Program-made: the position numbers and the translations under genes | Notes under the pieces: model-generated | Seen by the model: the letters and a program-made list of their open reading frames with translations, nothing else | The model's database searches: none | What the model was told of the DNA's origin: nothing | Shown here: piece after piece, positions 14,668 to 22,862 of the stretch | How the letters are laid out: the number at the start of each line of letters is the position of its first letter | Numbering within the stretch: the stretch's first letter is position 1 | Assembly (NCBI GenBank): GCA_031284105.1 | Contig: JAITAN010000059.1 | Span: 1-23,462, forward strand | Length of the DNA stretch: 23,462 nt | Source of the DNA: Treponema sp. | Lineage (GTDB): Bacteria; Spirochaetota; Spirochaetia; Treponematales; Breznakiellaceae | Reading direction: 5' to 3'

Positions 14668-15451
14668 ACAATCCTTCAATATCCTTAAAATACCGTACCG
14701 TACCGACCTTGAGTTCATCCGTTGCGTCTTCGTCGGATACAACAACCGCTCCGGGGTGCATCTGAAGGCAAGAAAGCGTCCACATCTGGCTTACGCCGCC
14801 CTCAACTGCGGCTTGCAGGGCGCGCGCCTTGTTATGCCCGCTCACGATAATGACGACTTCCCGTGCGTCCATGACGGTACCGACCCCTACGGTCAAAGCC
14901 ATGTTCGGCACTTTCTCGATATCGCCGTCGAAAAAGCGGGCGTTAGCTGCCTTCGTATCTCTGTTAAGCGTCTTTACACGGGTTCGGGAATGAAGCGAAG
15001 ACCCCGGCTCATTGAACGCAATGTGTCCATCCGCTCCCGCGCCGCCTAAGAAAAGCTCAATGCCGCCTGCCGCCCGTATCGCCGCTTCGTAGGCCGCACA
15101 TTCCGCCCGAAGGTCTTGAGCCATCCCGTTCAATATGTGGGTATTTTGCTTTTTTATATCAATATGATCAAACAAATTATCCTTCATAAAACGATGGTAG
15201 CTTTGCGGATGATCGTCCGGCAATCCAACATATTCATCCATGTTAAACGTAACAACATCCGCAAAGCTCACTTTTCCCGCCTTGTTCAAGACGATAAGCT
15301 CCTTGTAGATTCCAAGCGGGCTTGATCCCGTAGGAAGCCCCAGCACAAACGGTTTGTCTTTTGATGGGGCAAAAGCATTAATACGTCCGGCAATATAACC
15401 GGCTATCCATTTACTCGCCGCAGCGTAGTCTTTATGCACTAACAGTCTCAT
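14666..15451 (-). CDS. nagB: Glucosamine-6-phosphate deaminase
   Basis: NagB converts glucosamine-6-phosphate to fructose-6-phosphate and ammonia, feeding amino sugars into glycolysis. The 261-residue protein is full length for the family. Motifs are GLPTGSSPLGIY, FNMDEYVGLP (catalytic Asp), GGAGADGHIAFNEPGSS (Asp, His and Glu of the ring-opening site) and ALTVGVGTVMDA. ATG 15451 follows AGAGGAG. The gene starts 54 bp after nagA, giving the standard nagA-nagB pathway pair. Confidence 0.95.
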   Translation of the reverse strand: MRLLVHKDYAAASKWIAGYIAGRINAFAPSKDKPFVLGLPTGSSPLGIYKELIVLNKAGKVSFADVVTFNMDEYVGLPDDHPQSYHRFMKDNLFDHIDIKKQNTHILNGMAQDLRAECAAYEAAIRAAGGIELFLGGAGADGHIAFNEPGSSLHSRTRVKTLNRDTKAANARFFDGDIEKVPNMALTVGVGTVMDAREVVIIVSGHNKARALQAAVEGGVSQMWTLSCLQMHPGAVVVSDEDATDELKVGTVRYFKDIEGL

Positions 15452-15505
15452 AGCAACTCCTCTAATGGTTCAATCAGCGCGCTCACCTGAAGCGCGACAG
15501 CCGCA

Positions 15506-16675
15506 TCAAAACTCATTCTTCTTAATTGAGCCGCCCACAATAACAGCTCTGATATTGAAATCTCCGTCAAATACGGTAATATCTGCATCGTAGCCCGGAA
15601 TAAGCGCTCCCTTATGGTTATAACGGAGAACTTGAGCGGGATTAAAGGCTGCGGTTTTAGCGGCGTCTTCAAGACTGAAACCGAAAGACACGAGGTTTTT
15701 TATCCCCTGAATCATGGTAAGCCCTGATCCGGCGATAACATCGTCTATTTTACGATGAAACGCCCCATCGTGGAAGATCACTTCCTCGCCATTGGCGAAG
15801 AATGGACCCTCTTTTTGTTCGGTGGGCTTTAGACCGTCCGTAACCAGCACGATCTTGTCGTTTGGTTTATCCCGCTGGAGCAGCTTGAATACATCGGGAT
15901 GCACATGGAAACCGTCTGCAATAATTTCGCAAGACATTTCAGGGTGGATAAGTACCGCGCCGACCGCATTTGGATTCCGGTGTTCCAATTTACTCATGGC
16001 GTTGAAAAGGTGCGTAGCATGGAGAATACCCGCCTGCATACCTTCAACCATGTTCTCGTAATTCGCATCGGTATGTCCCGCTTGCAGTACAATACCTTTT
16101 TTTATACAGAACAAGGCAAGTTCACGCATACCTTTAATTTCCGGCGCAACCGTCATATTGGCGATATGTCCGCCTGACGCTTCCCAGAGCCGCTCCATGA
16201 AGGGTATGTCTACCGGCCGGAGCGTATCGGGTTTCTGTACACCCAGTTTGTTCGGTGAAATAAACGGACCTTCAAGATGCAAGCCCAGTATCCGCGCGCC
16301 GTTTTCTTTACCTATTGCAGCGGCGATTTGACGCACGGCGCCCACCATGTCGTCTCCGGCTATGGGGTAGAGCGTAGGGTTGAAAGCGGTAACCCCGTAC
16401 CGGCAGAGCAGGCGGGACATCTCCACTATGGAATCGGCGGTACAATCGTCCGTACCATAGCCGCCGAATCCATGAATATGCGTGTCGATAAAACCCGGCG
16501 TAATGAACGCGCCCTGTACATCAATGATCTCAACATCGCTTCCGAAACGTTTTTGTTCAAAGCGTTTTTCAGAAAACACATCGGCAATAAGACCGTCTTC
16601 AACCAATACCGCGCAATCTTCCATTGCGGCGAAACTTGTCATTACGGTACCGTTGTGTAAACAAATACCATTCAT
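15506..16675 (-). CDS. nagA: N-acetylglucosamine-6-phosphate deacetylase
   Basis: NagA removes acetate from GlcNAc-6-phosphate to give the NagB substrate; the source may be chitin, host glycans or recycled peptidoglycan. The 389-residue protein has the amidohydrolase metal motif DTHIHGFGGYGTDD, HLEGPFISPNK (metal Glu), GHTDANYENM and HATHLFNAMSKLEHR (metal His), and LVTDGLKPT (catalytic Asp). ATG 16675 has AGAAAGG upstream and lies 9 bp after the small membrane protein gene. No PTS or transporter gene is in the window. Confidence 0.95.
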   Translation of the reverse strand: MNGICLHNGTVMTSFAAMEDCAVLVEDGLIADVFSEKRFEQKRFGSDVEIIDVQGAFITPGFIDTHIHGFGGYGTDDCTADSIVEMSRLLCRYGVTAFNPTLYPIAGDDMVGAVRQIAAAIGKENGARILGLHLEGPFISPNKLGVQKPDTLRPVDIPFMERLWEASGGHIANMTVAPEIKGMRELALFCIKKGIVLQAGHTDANYENMVEGMQAGILHATHLFNAMSKLEHRNPNAVGAVLIHPEMSCEIIADGFHVHPDVFKLLQRDKPNDKIVLVTDGLKPTEQKEGPFFANGEEVIFHDGAFHRKIDDVIAGSGLTMIQGIKNLVSFGFSLEDAAKTAAFNPAQVLRYNHKGALIPGYDADITVFDGDFNIRAVIVGGSIKKNEF

Positions 16676-16684
16676 ACCTTTCTA

Positions 16685-16975
16685 TTATTCCTTCTTCCTG
16701 ACCCGATTTTTTGGCACAAAGATCGGGTCAAAATACTTTTTCATATCTATTTTAGCGGCGAACGCTTTTATTATAAATTGGTATATGATGAAAGCAAGTA
16801 CTATTGCAAGAATAAAAATCAGCATTGACGCCCATGTTATCGCTTCTTCAGAAATGTGGGGAGCGATTAACCGCAAGAAAAGCATCAGTACCCCCAAGAA
16901 GACAGCGATGGTGATTACAACATTAACTACCGTTGCTCCAAGTACGAAAAAAAACGTATTAAGTTTCTTGTTCAA
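16685..16975 (-). CDS. Small two-helix membrane protein next to lspA (treponemal family)
   Basis: This 96-residue protein has two membrane helices at about 7-35 and 47-70, with a positively charged tail (VPKNRVRKKE). It starts with TTG at 16975, strongly supported by AAGGAG seven bases upstream, and overlaps the end of lspA by 17 bp. Similar small proteins beside lspA in treponemes have been labelled leader peptide processing enzyme, probably only because of their location. Function is unknown to me; a partner of lipoprotein processing is plausible from coupling. Confidence 0.75.
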   Translation of the reverse strand: MNKKLNTFFFVLGATVVNVVITIAVFLGVLMLFLRLIAPHISEEAITWASMLIFILAIVLAFIIYQFIIKAFAAKIDMKKYFDPIFVPKNRVRKKE

Positions 16976-17543
16976 GATATTTCTCCTTCTTTATGTTGAC
17001 TTTCTGTATTTTCTGATCGGATTTTGTTTCCCGTTTGTCAAGGAAAATAGACAACAATAAGATGATACAGCAGATCACGACGCTTGCATCCGCAATGTTA
17101 AACGTGGGCCAGCGATCAAACCCGAACAGGCCGAAAAATTTAACGCTGATAAAATCAACAACGCCATCAGAACGAAAGATACGGTCCACGATATTGCCCA
17201 AACCTCCGCCGATAATGCCGGCTACAGCCCATCTTTGCAGGCGAGTAAAATCATGAGACTTAACGTAGTACCAGATCACGGCTCCCAGCACCAAAAGCGG
17301 CAGCACAATAAACAAAATCGGACGTACGGCATCGGGAAGTCCATCCCCAAGGCTGAACGCTATCGCTTTGTTACGTACATGAACGATCCACACGAGATCG
17401 TTGTCGAACACGTCTTTGATAAAGACGCCGCCGCCTGACGGCGATAACCGCCAATTCTCGGCGATAAACGTTTTAACCGCCTGATCCGCCAGAATGATAC
17501 ACGCCGTCAGCGAAAACGGCAGTATTTTTTTCATATCTCTCAT
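16959..17543 (-). CDS. lspA: Lipoprotein signal peptidase (signal peptidase II)
   Basis: LspA cleaves the signal peptide of diacylated prolipoproteins in the inner membrane. Four membrane helices are visible. Conserved elements include ADQAVK, VRNKAIAFSLG (in place of the common NxGxAFS), GNIVDRIFRSDGVVDFISV (catalytic Asp) and FNIADASV (second catalytic Asp). I use ATG 17543, which has GAGGAG about 10 nt upstream. The longer start at 17561 overlaps that ribosome site and is unlikely. The C-terminus carries a charged extension of about 30 residues, which is long for the family. Confidence 0.93.
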   Translation of the reverse strand: MRDMKKILPFSLTACIILADQAVKTFIAENWRLSPSGGGVFIKDVFDNDLVWIVHVRNKAIAFSLGDGLPDAVRPILFIVLPLLVLGAVIWYYVKSHDFTRLQRWAVAGIIGGGLGNIVDRIFRSDGVVDFISVKFFGLFGFDRWPTFNIADASVVICCIILLLSIFLDKRETKSDQKIQKVNIKKEKYLEQET

Positions 17544-17564
17544 ATATACGTTTCTCCTCATTGC

Positions 17565-18320
17565 TTATAATCCTGTCGGGACGTCAATGAACTCAACGTC
17601 CATATTCAACGTCTCGGCGCATAAACCCATCACGGCGCGGACTCCCCATACTTCCGTTGAGTAGTGTCCGCCCGCGATCACGTTAATGTGCGCCTCAAGC
17701 GCGTAGTGGTACCACGAGTGAGAGGCGTCTCCGGTTACAAAAAGGTCCATACCCTCCGCAGCAGCCTCGTTCACAAACTCCGGCGCACCGCCTGAAATGA
17801 CCGCCGCCGTCAGAATCCGCTTCTTGCCAAAGGGAAGAACGCTCAACGGCGGTCTATCCATAAAGCTGATAAGCGAAACCGCTTCTTCAATGGCAAGCGG
17901 CGTCTTGAGCGTACCTTTCCAGCCGATCTTTTGCCCATGATACGCGCCGAACGGCTCGAGGCATTCGATTCCGAGTTTCCGCGCAAGCGCCGCATTGTTT
18001 CCGTATTGCGGGTGTTTATCCAGCGGAAGGTGTACGGCATACAGGGCAATGTTATTATCGAGGAGGAATTTGAGCCGCGCACGGTGGAGACCGGTCGGCG
18101 CGCAAGGCTTTCCCCAAAAAAGCCCATGATGAACAAAAAGCATCCCCGCTCCCGCTCCGGCGGCGCGCTCAAAAGTCTCCCCGCAGGCGTCGGTTGCAAA
18201 CGCGATTTTTCTTATATCCGAACCGTCATTATCAACCTGTAGCCCGTTCAAAGAAGCGTCTTCTATCGTATCAATAGCAAGAATATCCTTAAAAAAGATA
18301 TCTAACTTTTTACTAGTCAT
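17565..18320 (-). CDS. NIF3-like dinuclear metal protein (DUF34)
   Basis: This 251-residue protein is a member of the NIF3/DUF34 family, usually hexameric with a two-metal site. Motifs are NGLQVDN, FVHHGLFWG (metal His pair), HLPLDKHPQYGNNAALARKLG and, near the C-terminus, GDASHSWYHYALE and AGGHYSTE (metal His and Glu). The biochemical role is not settled; members have been annotated as GTP cyclohydrolase I type 2 without firm support. The gene lies 5 bp after the membrane hydrolase-like gene and 21 bp before lspA. Confidence 0.9.
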   Translation of the reverse strand: MTSKKLDIFFKDILAIDTIEDASLNGLQVDNDGSDIRKIAFATDACGETFERAAGAGAGMLFVHHGLFWGKPCAPTGLHRARLKFLLDNNIALYAVHLPLDKHPQYGNNAALARKLGIECLEPFGAYHGQKIGWKGTLKTPLAIEEAVSLISFMDRPPLSVLPFGKKRILTAAVISGGAPEFVNEAAAEGMDLFVTGDASHSWYHYALEAHINVIAGGHYSTEVWGVRAVMGLCAETLNMDVEFIDVPTGL

Positions 18321-18325
18321 ACCGT

Positions 18326-19705
18326 TTAATATACTCTAAAATCACTCGAATTCCAAGCCTGATTTTTTTCAACATATACATTTTCACCCATTCCTGTTTG
18401 GAAGCCCTTTCCTTCTTGGGCGTCTTCATCCATGAAAAGCGATGCAAAGCCGGTGATACACGCCGCGGTATTGATAATACACGACTTCCGCATCCGTAGA
18501 TGTTTTCCAGCGCCCATGCTAAGCGCCGAGTACAGCGGCTGCACGGCGGGATAGTCCGAATAATCCGGCAGCCGCATACCTTGCCCCGCGATCAAGACGG
18601 CGGGAGCGGCATCGCTTGCGTGTAACGTATGTAATAAGGAGATATAGATTCCATCCCGCTCTTTAGCTCTGGTAATAGTATCCGGCGCCAAAAACAACGC
18701 GGGTTTTTGCATAACAGGGGCGTCTGTACGCCGGTTTATTTTTTTAGGCTGCCGACTCTTAAACCATGCGGATACCTTGAGCCGCATTTTGCTAAACCAC
18801 GGAATATCCTCCGGTATTTCAACAGGTTCTTCTTCATGGTAGAAAAACGACCACAGACGGCTTTCAATAGCGGCGATCGCTTTCAGAGAAGGATGCGCCG
18901 CAATAAAGACGCTTGACGAAACAGCCGAAATCAGCGCCGAACCGCCCGCTCCGTATCCAACGGCAAAAACAGGCGTTTGCCTTCCGCCTTGTATGACGTC
19001 GTTTATATGTGAGAAAACGAATTCGATGTCGTCCAGCCGTTCTTGTTCCCAGTAGCGTCCTGTCTGGTTTGCTTTTTCTAAAGCCGTACCGCTCTTCAAC
19101 GCCGTAAGCAGCGCAATCCGCTCTTTCAGCGGCAGATTCTCACGTGAAAAAGACGCGGCAACAAAGCCGTTCTTCCGTATTTCGGCGCATATTTTATCAA
19201 CGGCTTGAAAGGAATCAAAGAGCGGCGGGATAACCAGAATAAGCCCCCTGCTTTCCTCCTGTTCCGTTTCGTATATCCGAACCGAAAAATGCATCTGCCG
19301 TTGCTCATCAAGCAAGGAAACGGTCCGTACACGGTCCGTTACCAGCCTTGTATCCATGTCCGGCGAAAAATACACCGCTATTCCCGTTACGATTACCATT
19401 ATTACCAACGCAGCTATAGGCGGAGGCGTCCACTTTCGGGTATGGAAATACGACAATACGGCGTTGTTCCACCCCGTAATATGTGTAAAAAAGATTTTTA
19501 TATTCACTACAGTAGTATATATCAGCAGAGGGATACATTCCAAACGGAATCCGTATGCGGGGAACAGGCAGATCATAAGGGCAAGGCTAATGGGAGACAG
19601 CCACGTAAGCCCGTCAAATGGTCTTAATACGTTAAAAAACGGACGTATGAGAGGCAGTAATAGGAAAAGAAAGACAAGTATTTCAAGTATCCATAAATCT
19701 TTCAT
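18326..19705 (-). CDS. Membrane-anchored alpha/beta-hydrolase-like protein, apparently without nucleophile
   Basis: This 459-residue protein has about four membrane helices in its first 115 residues, then a soluble domain. The soluble part looks like an alpha/beta hydrolase fold: GLILVIPPLFDSFQAVD, a second strand NGFVAASFSREN, and an elbow-like VFAVGYGAGGSALIS at about 246-260. The usual GxSxG elbow here reads GYGAG, so the nucleophilic Ser is missing. It may be non-catalytic or belong to another fold. It lies between plsC and the NIF3 gene in the envelope operon. No ribosome site is obvious at ATG 19705. Function is unknown. Confidence 0.6.
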   Translation of the reverse strand: MKDLWILEILVFLFLLLPLIRPFFNVLRPFDGLTWLSPISLALMICLFPAYGFRLECIPLLIYTTVVNIKIFFTHITGWNNAVLSYFHTRKWTPPPIAALVIMVIVTGIAVYFSPDMDTRLVTDRVRTVSLLDEQRQMHFSVRIYETEQEESRGLILVIPPLFDSFQAVDKICAEIRKNGFVAASFSRENLPLKERIALLTALKSGTALEKANQTGRYWEQERLDDIEFVFSHINDVIQGGRQTPVFAVGYGAGGSALISAVSSSVFIAAHPSLKAIAAIESRLWSFFYHEEEPVEIPEDIPWFSKMRLKVSAWFKSRQPKKINRRTDAPVMQKPALFLAPDTITRAKERDGIYISLLHTLHASDAAPAVLIAGQGMRLPDYSDYPAVQPLYSALSMGAGKHLRMRKSCIINTAACITGFASLFMDEDAQEGKGFQTGMGENVYVEKNQAWNSSDFRVY

Positions 19706-19726
19706 ATGTTGTACCGCTACAACCGC

Positions 19727-20476
19727 TTATATATTCGTCTGTCTCGCGTACCGCGCCAACTCATCAGCTATGGCGGTATACACGCGGTCTACAAGGCGTT
19801 GCTTGCGGTCTTCGCGTGGAATATCCGCAACCGCAATCGGCGAAGCAAAGATAAGCCCCACCGGTACTTTTTGAACGAGTTTTGTTTTCTCAAAAATATC
19901 GTAACTACCCGCAATGGCTACAGGCACGATGACGGCGTCGGACTGGGTTGCCAGTTTAAAAGCCCCTGCTTTGAAAGGAAGCAAGCCCTGTCCCCTGCTC
20001 CGGTGTCCTTCGGGAAAAATGATCATGGCGCCGCCATCCTGAATATAGGTTATACCCTTGTTTATGGTATGTACGGCTTTTTTTATATTCTTTCTATCCA
20101 AAAAAAGTCCGCCTAATAAAGAAATCCACATATTGATAAACGGCACCAATATAAGTTCTTTCTTGGCGATGAAACCGAACGGCCGTCCCGCATGGGCAAG
20201 AATAAGCGCAATATCAAAAATACTCCCATGGTTGCTGACAAAACAAAGGGGTCCTTTCCGCGGGATATGCTCCTTCCCATTGACCGTCAGGGCACACTTT
20301 GTCAGAACGATGATCCCCTTTGCCCACATTTCGGCTATTTTATACATACAAAACGACATGGGTCTTTTCAATCCTATCAAACTGAAAAGAAACAAGACTA
20401 CGCCCACAGGAGACACAATAATCACCGATATTATTATGACGCTAAAAACATATACGGTCCGTAATACGCTATTCAA
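19727..20476 (-). CDS. plsC: 1-acyl-sn-glycerol-3-phosphate acyltransferase
   Basis: PlsC acylates lysophosphatidic acid to phosphatidic acid at the inner membrane. This 249-residue protein has a hydrophobic N-terminus with two helices, the catalytic NHGSIFD box (NHxxxxD), FIAKKELILVPFINMW, and the substrate box FPEGHRSRG. The start is TTG 20476, with AAGGGAAGGGG five bases upstream. It follows the SPFH gene by 61 bp and precedes the membrane hydrolase-like gene by 21 bp. Confidence 0.9.
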   Translation of the reverse strand: MNSVLRTVYVFSVIIISVIIVSPVGVVLFLFSLIGLKRPMSFCMYKIAEMWAKGIIVLTKCALTVNGKEHIPRKGPLCFVSNHGSIFDIALILAHAGRPFGFIAKKELILVPFINMWISLLGGLFLDRKNIKKAVHTINKGITYIQDGGAMIIFPEGHRSRGQGLLPFKAGAFKLATQSDAVIVPVAIAGSYDIFEKTKLVQKVPVGLIFASPIAVADIPREDRKQRLVDRVYTAIADELARYARQTNI

Positions 20477-20537
20477 GATGACCCCTTCCCTTTCTGCGGT
20501 GTTTCATTCACCTTATTTGAAGGTTTGATTCATTGGA

Positions 20538-21476
20538 TTACCGGGATGGAAGCGTTACAACGCCGCCTGCTGCGGTAAGCGGGATGTACTGCGGCACTTC
20601 AACGCCGTCCCAGCGTTTAGCGCGCTCAAGCTCTATTTCCAGTTCCCGCAACTGAATCTCAATCTGTTGATTGGCGGCAATCAGCCGGTTGTATTCCGCA
20701 ATACCCTGCCCTTCGGCGATCCGCGCCTCGGCTTCTTTTTGAGCGCGGTACAGCGCCGCGTCCGCGGCTATTTTCTGCTGATCCGCGTCTGCCTGCGCCG
20801 TCGTATGCTTCGCCTTGGCCGCCGCCTCCGCCTCTATTACCTGCTTCCTCGACTGCTGTTCCGCTATATTCGCCTCTTCAGTCGCCTTTTTTACGGCTTG
20901 GGCCGCTTCCATCGTGGCGTTGATCTGTTTGTCGAAATCGCCGCTCCAATCAAAATTCGACACGTTTAACTGGGTAATTACCACCGGATACTGGCTCAAC
21001 GTTGCTGTTAAGCGCTCCAGTACATTATTGGATATGTTCGCCTGGTTTTGGGCGAGATCAAAGATGGTATATCCGCCGATAACCGTCTTAATTGAGGTAA
21101 CAACGGAACTTTCGATGATCTGCTTCAGCATCTCTTCCGAATACAGTTTCGCGATGTCAAGGATTTTATTTTCGTCAAACCTCCAGTAGATCGTTGATTC
21201 CACCCCGATGATCTGATTATCTTTGCTGATAGCGCCGTTGTTATCAATGGCTATCTTAACCTTAAACTCTTTGGGTTTAATCGACCACGTGCGAATAGCG
21301 CCAACCAGAGGAATATGCGTGGCAAGTCCGGGCTGGATGATTTCATCTCCGGCCGCGCCAAGAAAATAACCCACGCCCCGGTCGGTAGCGCCGATGATAC
21401 TGAATGGATTAAGAAGAATGAGCAGGATAATAGCTACGCCTGCAATGATAAGCGGTTTTATAACTTTAGACGCCAT
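20538..21476 (-). CDS. SPFH/band 7 (prohibitin-like) membrane protein
   Basis: This 312-residue protein has one N-terminal membrane helix (about 7-26). An SPFH domain follows (DRGVGYFLGAAGDEIIQPGL, TIYWRFDENKI, VVTSIKTVIGGYTIFDL). Next comes a long Ala/Glu/Gln-rich coiled coil (about 185-275, QAVKKATEEANIAEQQSRKQ) and a tail ending in GGVVTLPSR. Such proteins form rings in membranes and organise proteases or lipid domains; the HflC/HflK and prohibitin families are the closest in architecture. ATG 21476 follows AAGGGAGA. It is the first gene of the eight-gene run and has a good promoter upstream. Confidence 0.9.
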   Translation of the reverse strand: MASKVIKPLIIAGVAIILLILLNPFSIIGATDRGVGYFLGAAGDEIIQPGLATHIPLVGAIRTWSIKPKEFKVKIAIDNNGAISKDNQIIGVESTIYWRFDENKILDIAKLYSEEMLKQIIESSVVTSIKTVIGGYTIFDLAQNQANISNNVLERLTATLSQYPVVITQLNVSNFDWSGDFDKQINATMEAAQAVKKATEEANIAEQQSRKQVIEAEAAAKAKHTTAQADADQQKIAADAALYRAQKEAEARIAEGQGIAEYNRLIAANQQIEIQLRELEIELERAKRWDGVEVPQYIPLTAAGGVVTLPSR

Positions 21477-21504
21477 AATGAATCTCCCTTCCGCCCCACG
21501 GCAG

Positions 21505-21530
21505 AAGCCCTCCGCCGCGGGGCTTTTGTT
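21505..21530. terminator. Hairpin in the 5' leader of the SPFH gene
   Basis: AAGCCC (21505-21510) pairs with GGGCTT (20 nt further, ending 21525) around a GC-rich loop. On the plus strand TTTTGTTTTT follows, so it reads as a terminator in that direction. On the minus strand it lies between the promoter at 21543-21570 and the SPFH start, within the mRNA leader. Confidence 0.45.
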
Positions 21531-21542
21531 TTTCCCTGAAAG

Positions 21543-21570
21543 GATATACCAACGGTAAAGGGCGTGTCAA
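21543..21570 (-). promoter_or_regulatory. Sigma-70 promoter of the SPFH-plsC-lspA-nag run
   Basis: On the minus strand, TTGACA (21565-21570) and TATATC (21543-21548) are 16 bp apart, about 65 bp upstream of the SPFH start. It could drive all eight genes down to nagB, since I see no strong internal terminator in that direction. Confidence 0.6.
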
Positions 21571-21662
21571 GGGTTCTGGGAATGCCCACCCTGCGTAAAC
21601 GGATACGCTCCCCGCAAAAGGAACGCGCCGAAGGTTCAACGGGGCAGCGTATCGGACGTTGA

Positions 21663-21695
21663 CTCTGAAAAAAGGCGGACCTGCCGCTTTCAGAG
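21663..21695 (-). terminator. Intrinsic terminator of the response regulator gene
   Basis: On the minus strand, CTCTGAAA and TTTCAGAG form an outer 8-bp stem, and GCGG/CCGC an inner stem followed by CTTTTTT. The structure includes the stop codon of the gene. The inner stem plus T6 is the more likely terminating form. Confidence 0.6.
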
Positions 21696-22532
21696 ATAAG
21701 ACTCTTCCGCGGGTCCGTACTTGGCGAATACCGCGGCTATCTTCTTTTTAAGCGTTTCGGGCAGAATGGGCTTTACAATGTAATCCGCTACGCCCAGATC
21801 GCCGGCCGTGCGGATAAGATCCTCGCTGGCGTGGGAGGTAACAAAGATAACCGGCACACCGGACGCCTTGGGGAGCTGCCGTATCTTTTCCATGACCTCG
21901 AAACCGGACATAGCGGGCATTTCAATATCAAGGAGGATAAGATCAACCGTCCTTTCGTTCAGAATTTCAAGGGCAAGTTCGCCGGATTTTGCTACAAGTA
22001 CCGTGTAGGCGTCTTCCAGAATAACCTTGATGGTTCTTAGATTTGTCGGCATATCATCGACCGCGAGCACGGTTTTTACGCTTTTGGCCGTATCTCCGGC
22101 ATCCTTTTTAAGGGGAAGCGGAATACATTTACCTTCCTGGGTTATAAAAAACCTATCTTTCCCATATATAATGGTATACATCTTTTTGAGAAGAACGGTT
22201 TTATCATAAGGCTTTGCCACATAGTCCCTTGCGCCGACCACCGATGCCTGACTGACAAAACTTGACGATACGTGCGATGTTACGAAGATTACCGGAATAT
22301 CCTTTACATTGGGCATTTTTTTAAAAATTTCCATAAAGTCAAAGCCGGACATGCCCGGCATATCAATATCGAGCAAAATCAGATCAATCGGCATATCTTC
22401 CAGTATTTTAAGCGCCAGTTCGCCGGATTTCGCCAGAAACACATTGAAAAATTCGTCCAACATGACTTTTGCGGTTCGCAGGTTTAGCGCCATATCATCG
22501 ACCACTAAAACGTTTTTTCTTTCTTCTGCCAA
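21690..22532 (-). CDS. Response regulator with two receiver domains and no output domain
   Basis: The product (280 residues from TTG 22532) is two CheY-like receivers in tandem. Receiver 1 has VLVVDD, phospho-acceptor LILLDIDMPGMSG, VIFVTSH and YVAKPYD. Receiver 2 has VLAVDDMPTN, LILLDIEMPAMSG, VIFVTSH and YIVKPIL. Both keep the acidic pair, the acceptor Asp, the Thr and the Lys, so both can probably be phosphorylated. A linker of about 30 residues joins them. TTG 22532 has GAAGGGG nine bases upstream. A longer frame from TTG 22586 would begin inside the -35 box of the promoter. No kinase gene is in the window; it may relay phosphate in chemotaxis or to a diguanylate cyclase, which is inference. 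Confidence 0.88.
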   Translation of the reverse strand: MAEERKNVLVVDDMALNLRTAKVMLDEFFNVFLAKSGELALKILEDMPIDLILLDIDMPGMSGFDFMEIFKKMPNVKDIPVIFVTSHVSSSFVSQASVVGARDYVAKPYDKTVLLKKMYTIIYGKDRFFITQEGKCIPLPLKKDAGDTAKSVKTVLAVDDMPTNLRTIKVILEDAYTVLVAKSGELALEILNERTVDLILLDIEMPAMSGFEVMEKIRQLPKASGVPVIFVTSHASEDLIRTAGDLGVADYIVKPILPETLKKKIAAVFAKYGPAEESYL

Positions 22533-22556
22533 TTTAGAAAACCCCTTCTTTATATC

Positions 22557-22586
22557 TATATAACGATAGAAACAGGAATTTGTCAA
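22557..22586 (-). promoter_or_regulatory. Sigma-70 promoter of the two-receiver gene
   Basis: TTGACA (22581-22586) and TATATA (22557-22562), 18 bp apart on the minus strand, lie just upstream of the TTG start at 22532. The perfect -35 includes the alternative upstream TTG codon, which argues against that start. Confidence 0.65.
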
Positions 22587-22716
22587 GTCTCATTCATAAG
22601 ATTGCGTTAAAAAACACGTAATGAAATATTCAAGCCGCGTTAACTCAAACGCCGGCGTTAAAACCCGCCCGATATGACAAACGCCTTACTATTCGGCTTT
22701 TATAACGCGTGGAATT

Positions 22717-22806
22717 CCCCCGGTTGATCAATCGGGGGAGGGTCAGCCCTACCCTATATCAGAGGTCTGACCTAACCGTACCCTGCGAAGAGGGGTATAC
22801 CTCTGG
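22717..22806. other. Cluster of three consecutive hairpins
   Basis: CCCCCG (22717-22722) pairs with CGGGGG (22733-22738) around a TTGATCAA palindrome. GGTCAG (22741-22746) pairs with CTGACC (22767-22772). AGAGG (22790-22794) pairs with CCTCT (22800-22804 region). None is followed by a T-run. They lie upstream of the third array and could belong to a structured RNA or be repeat debris. Confidence 0.5.
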
Positions 22807-22862
22807 GGATAATTGCGTAAATATATATATGTATAAACGAGGTAGTTTGCCGCGGTTAAGAC

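Noticed and set aside
22533..22586. Longer start (TTG 22586) for the two-receiver gene
   Set aside because: It would start within the -35 box of a good promoter, and TTG 22532 has a clear ribosome site.
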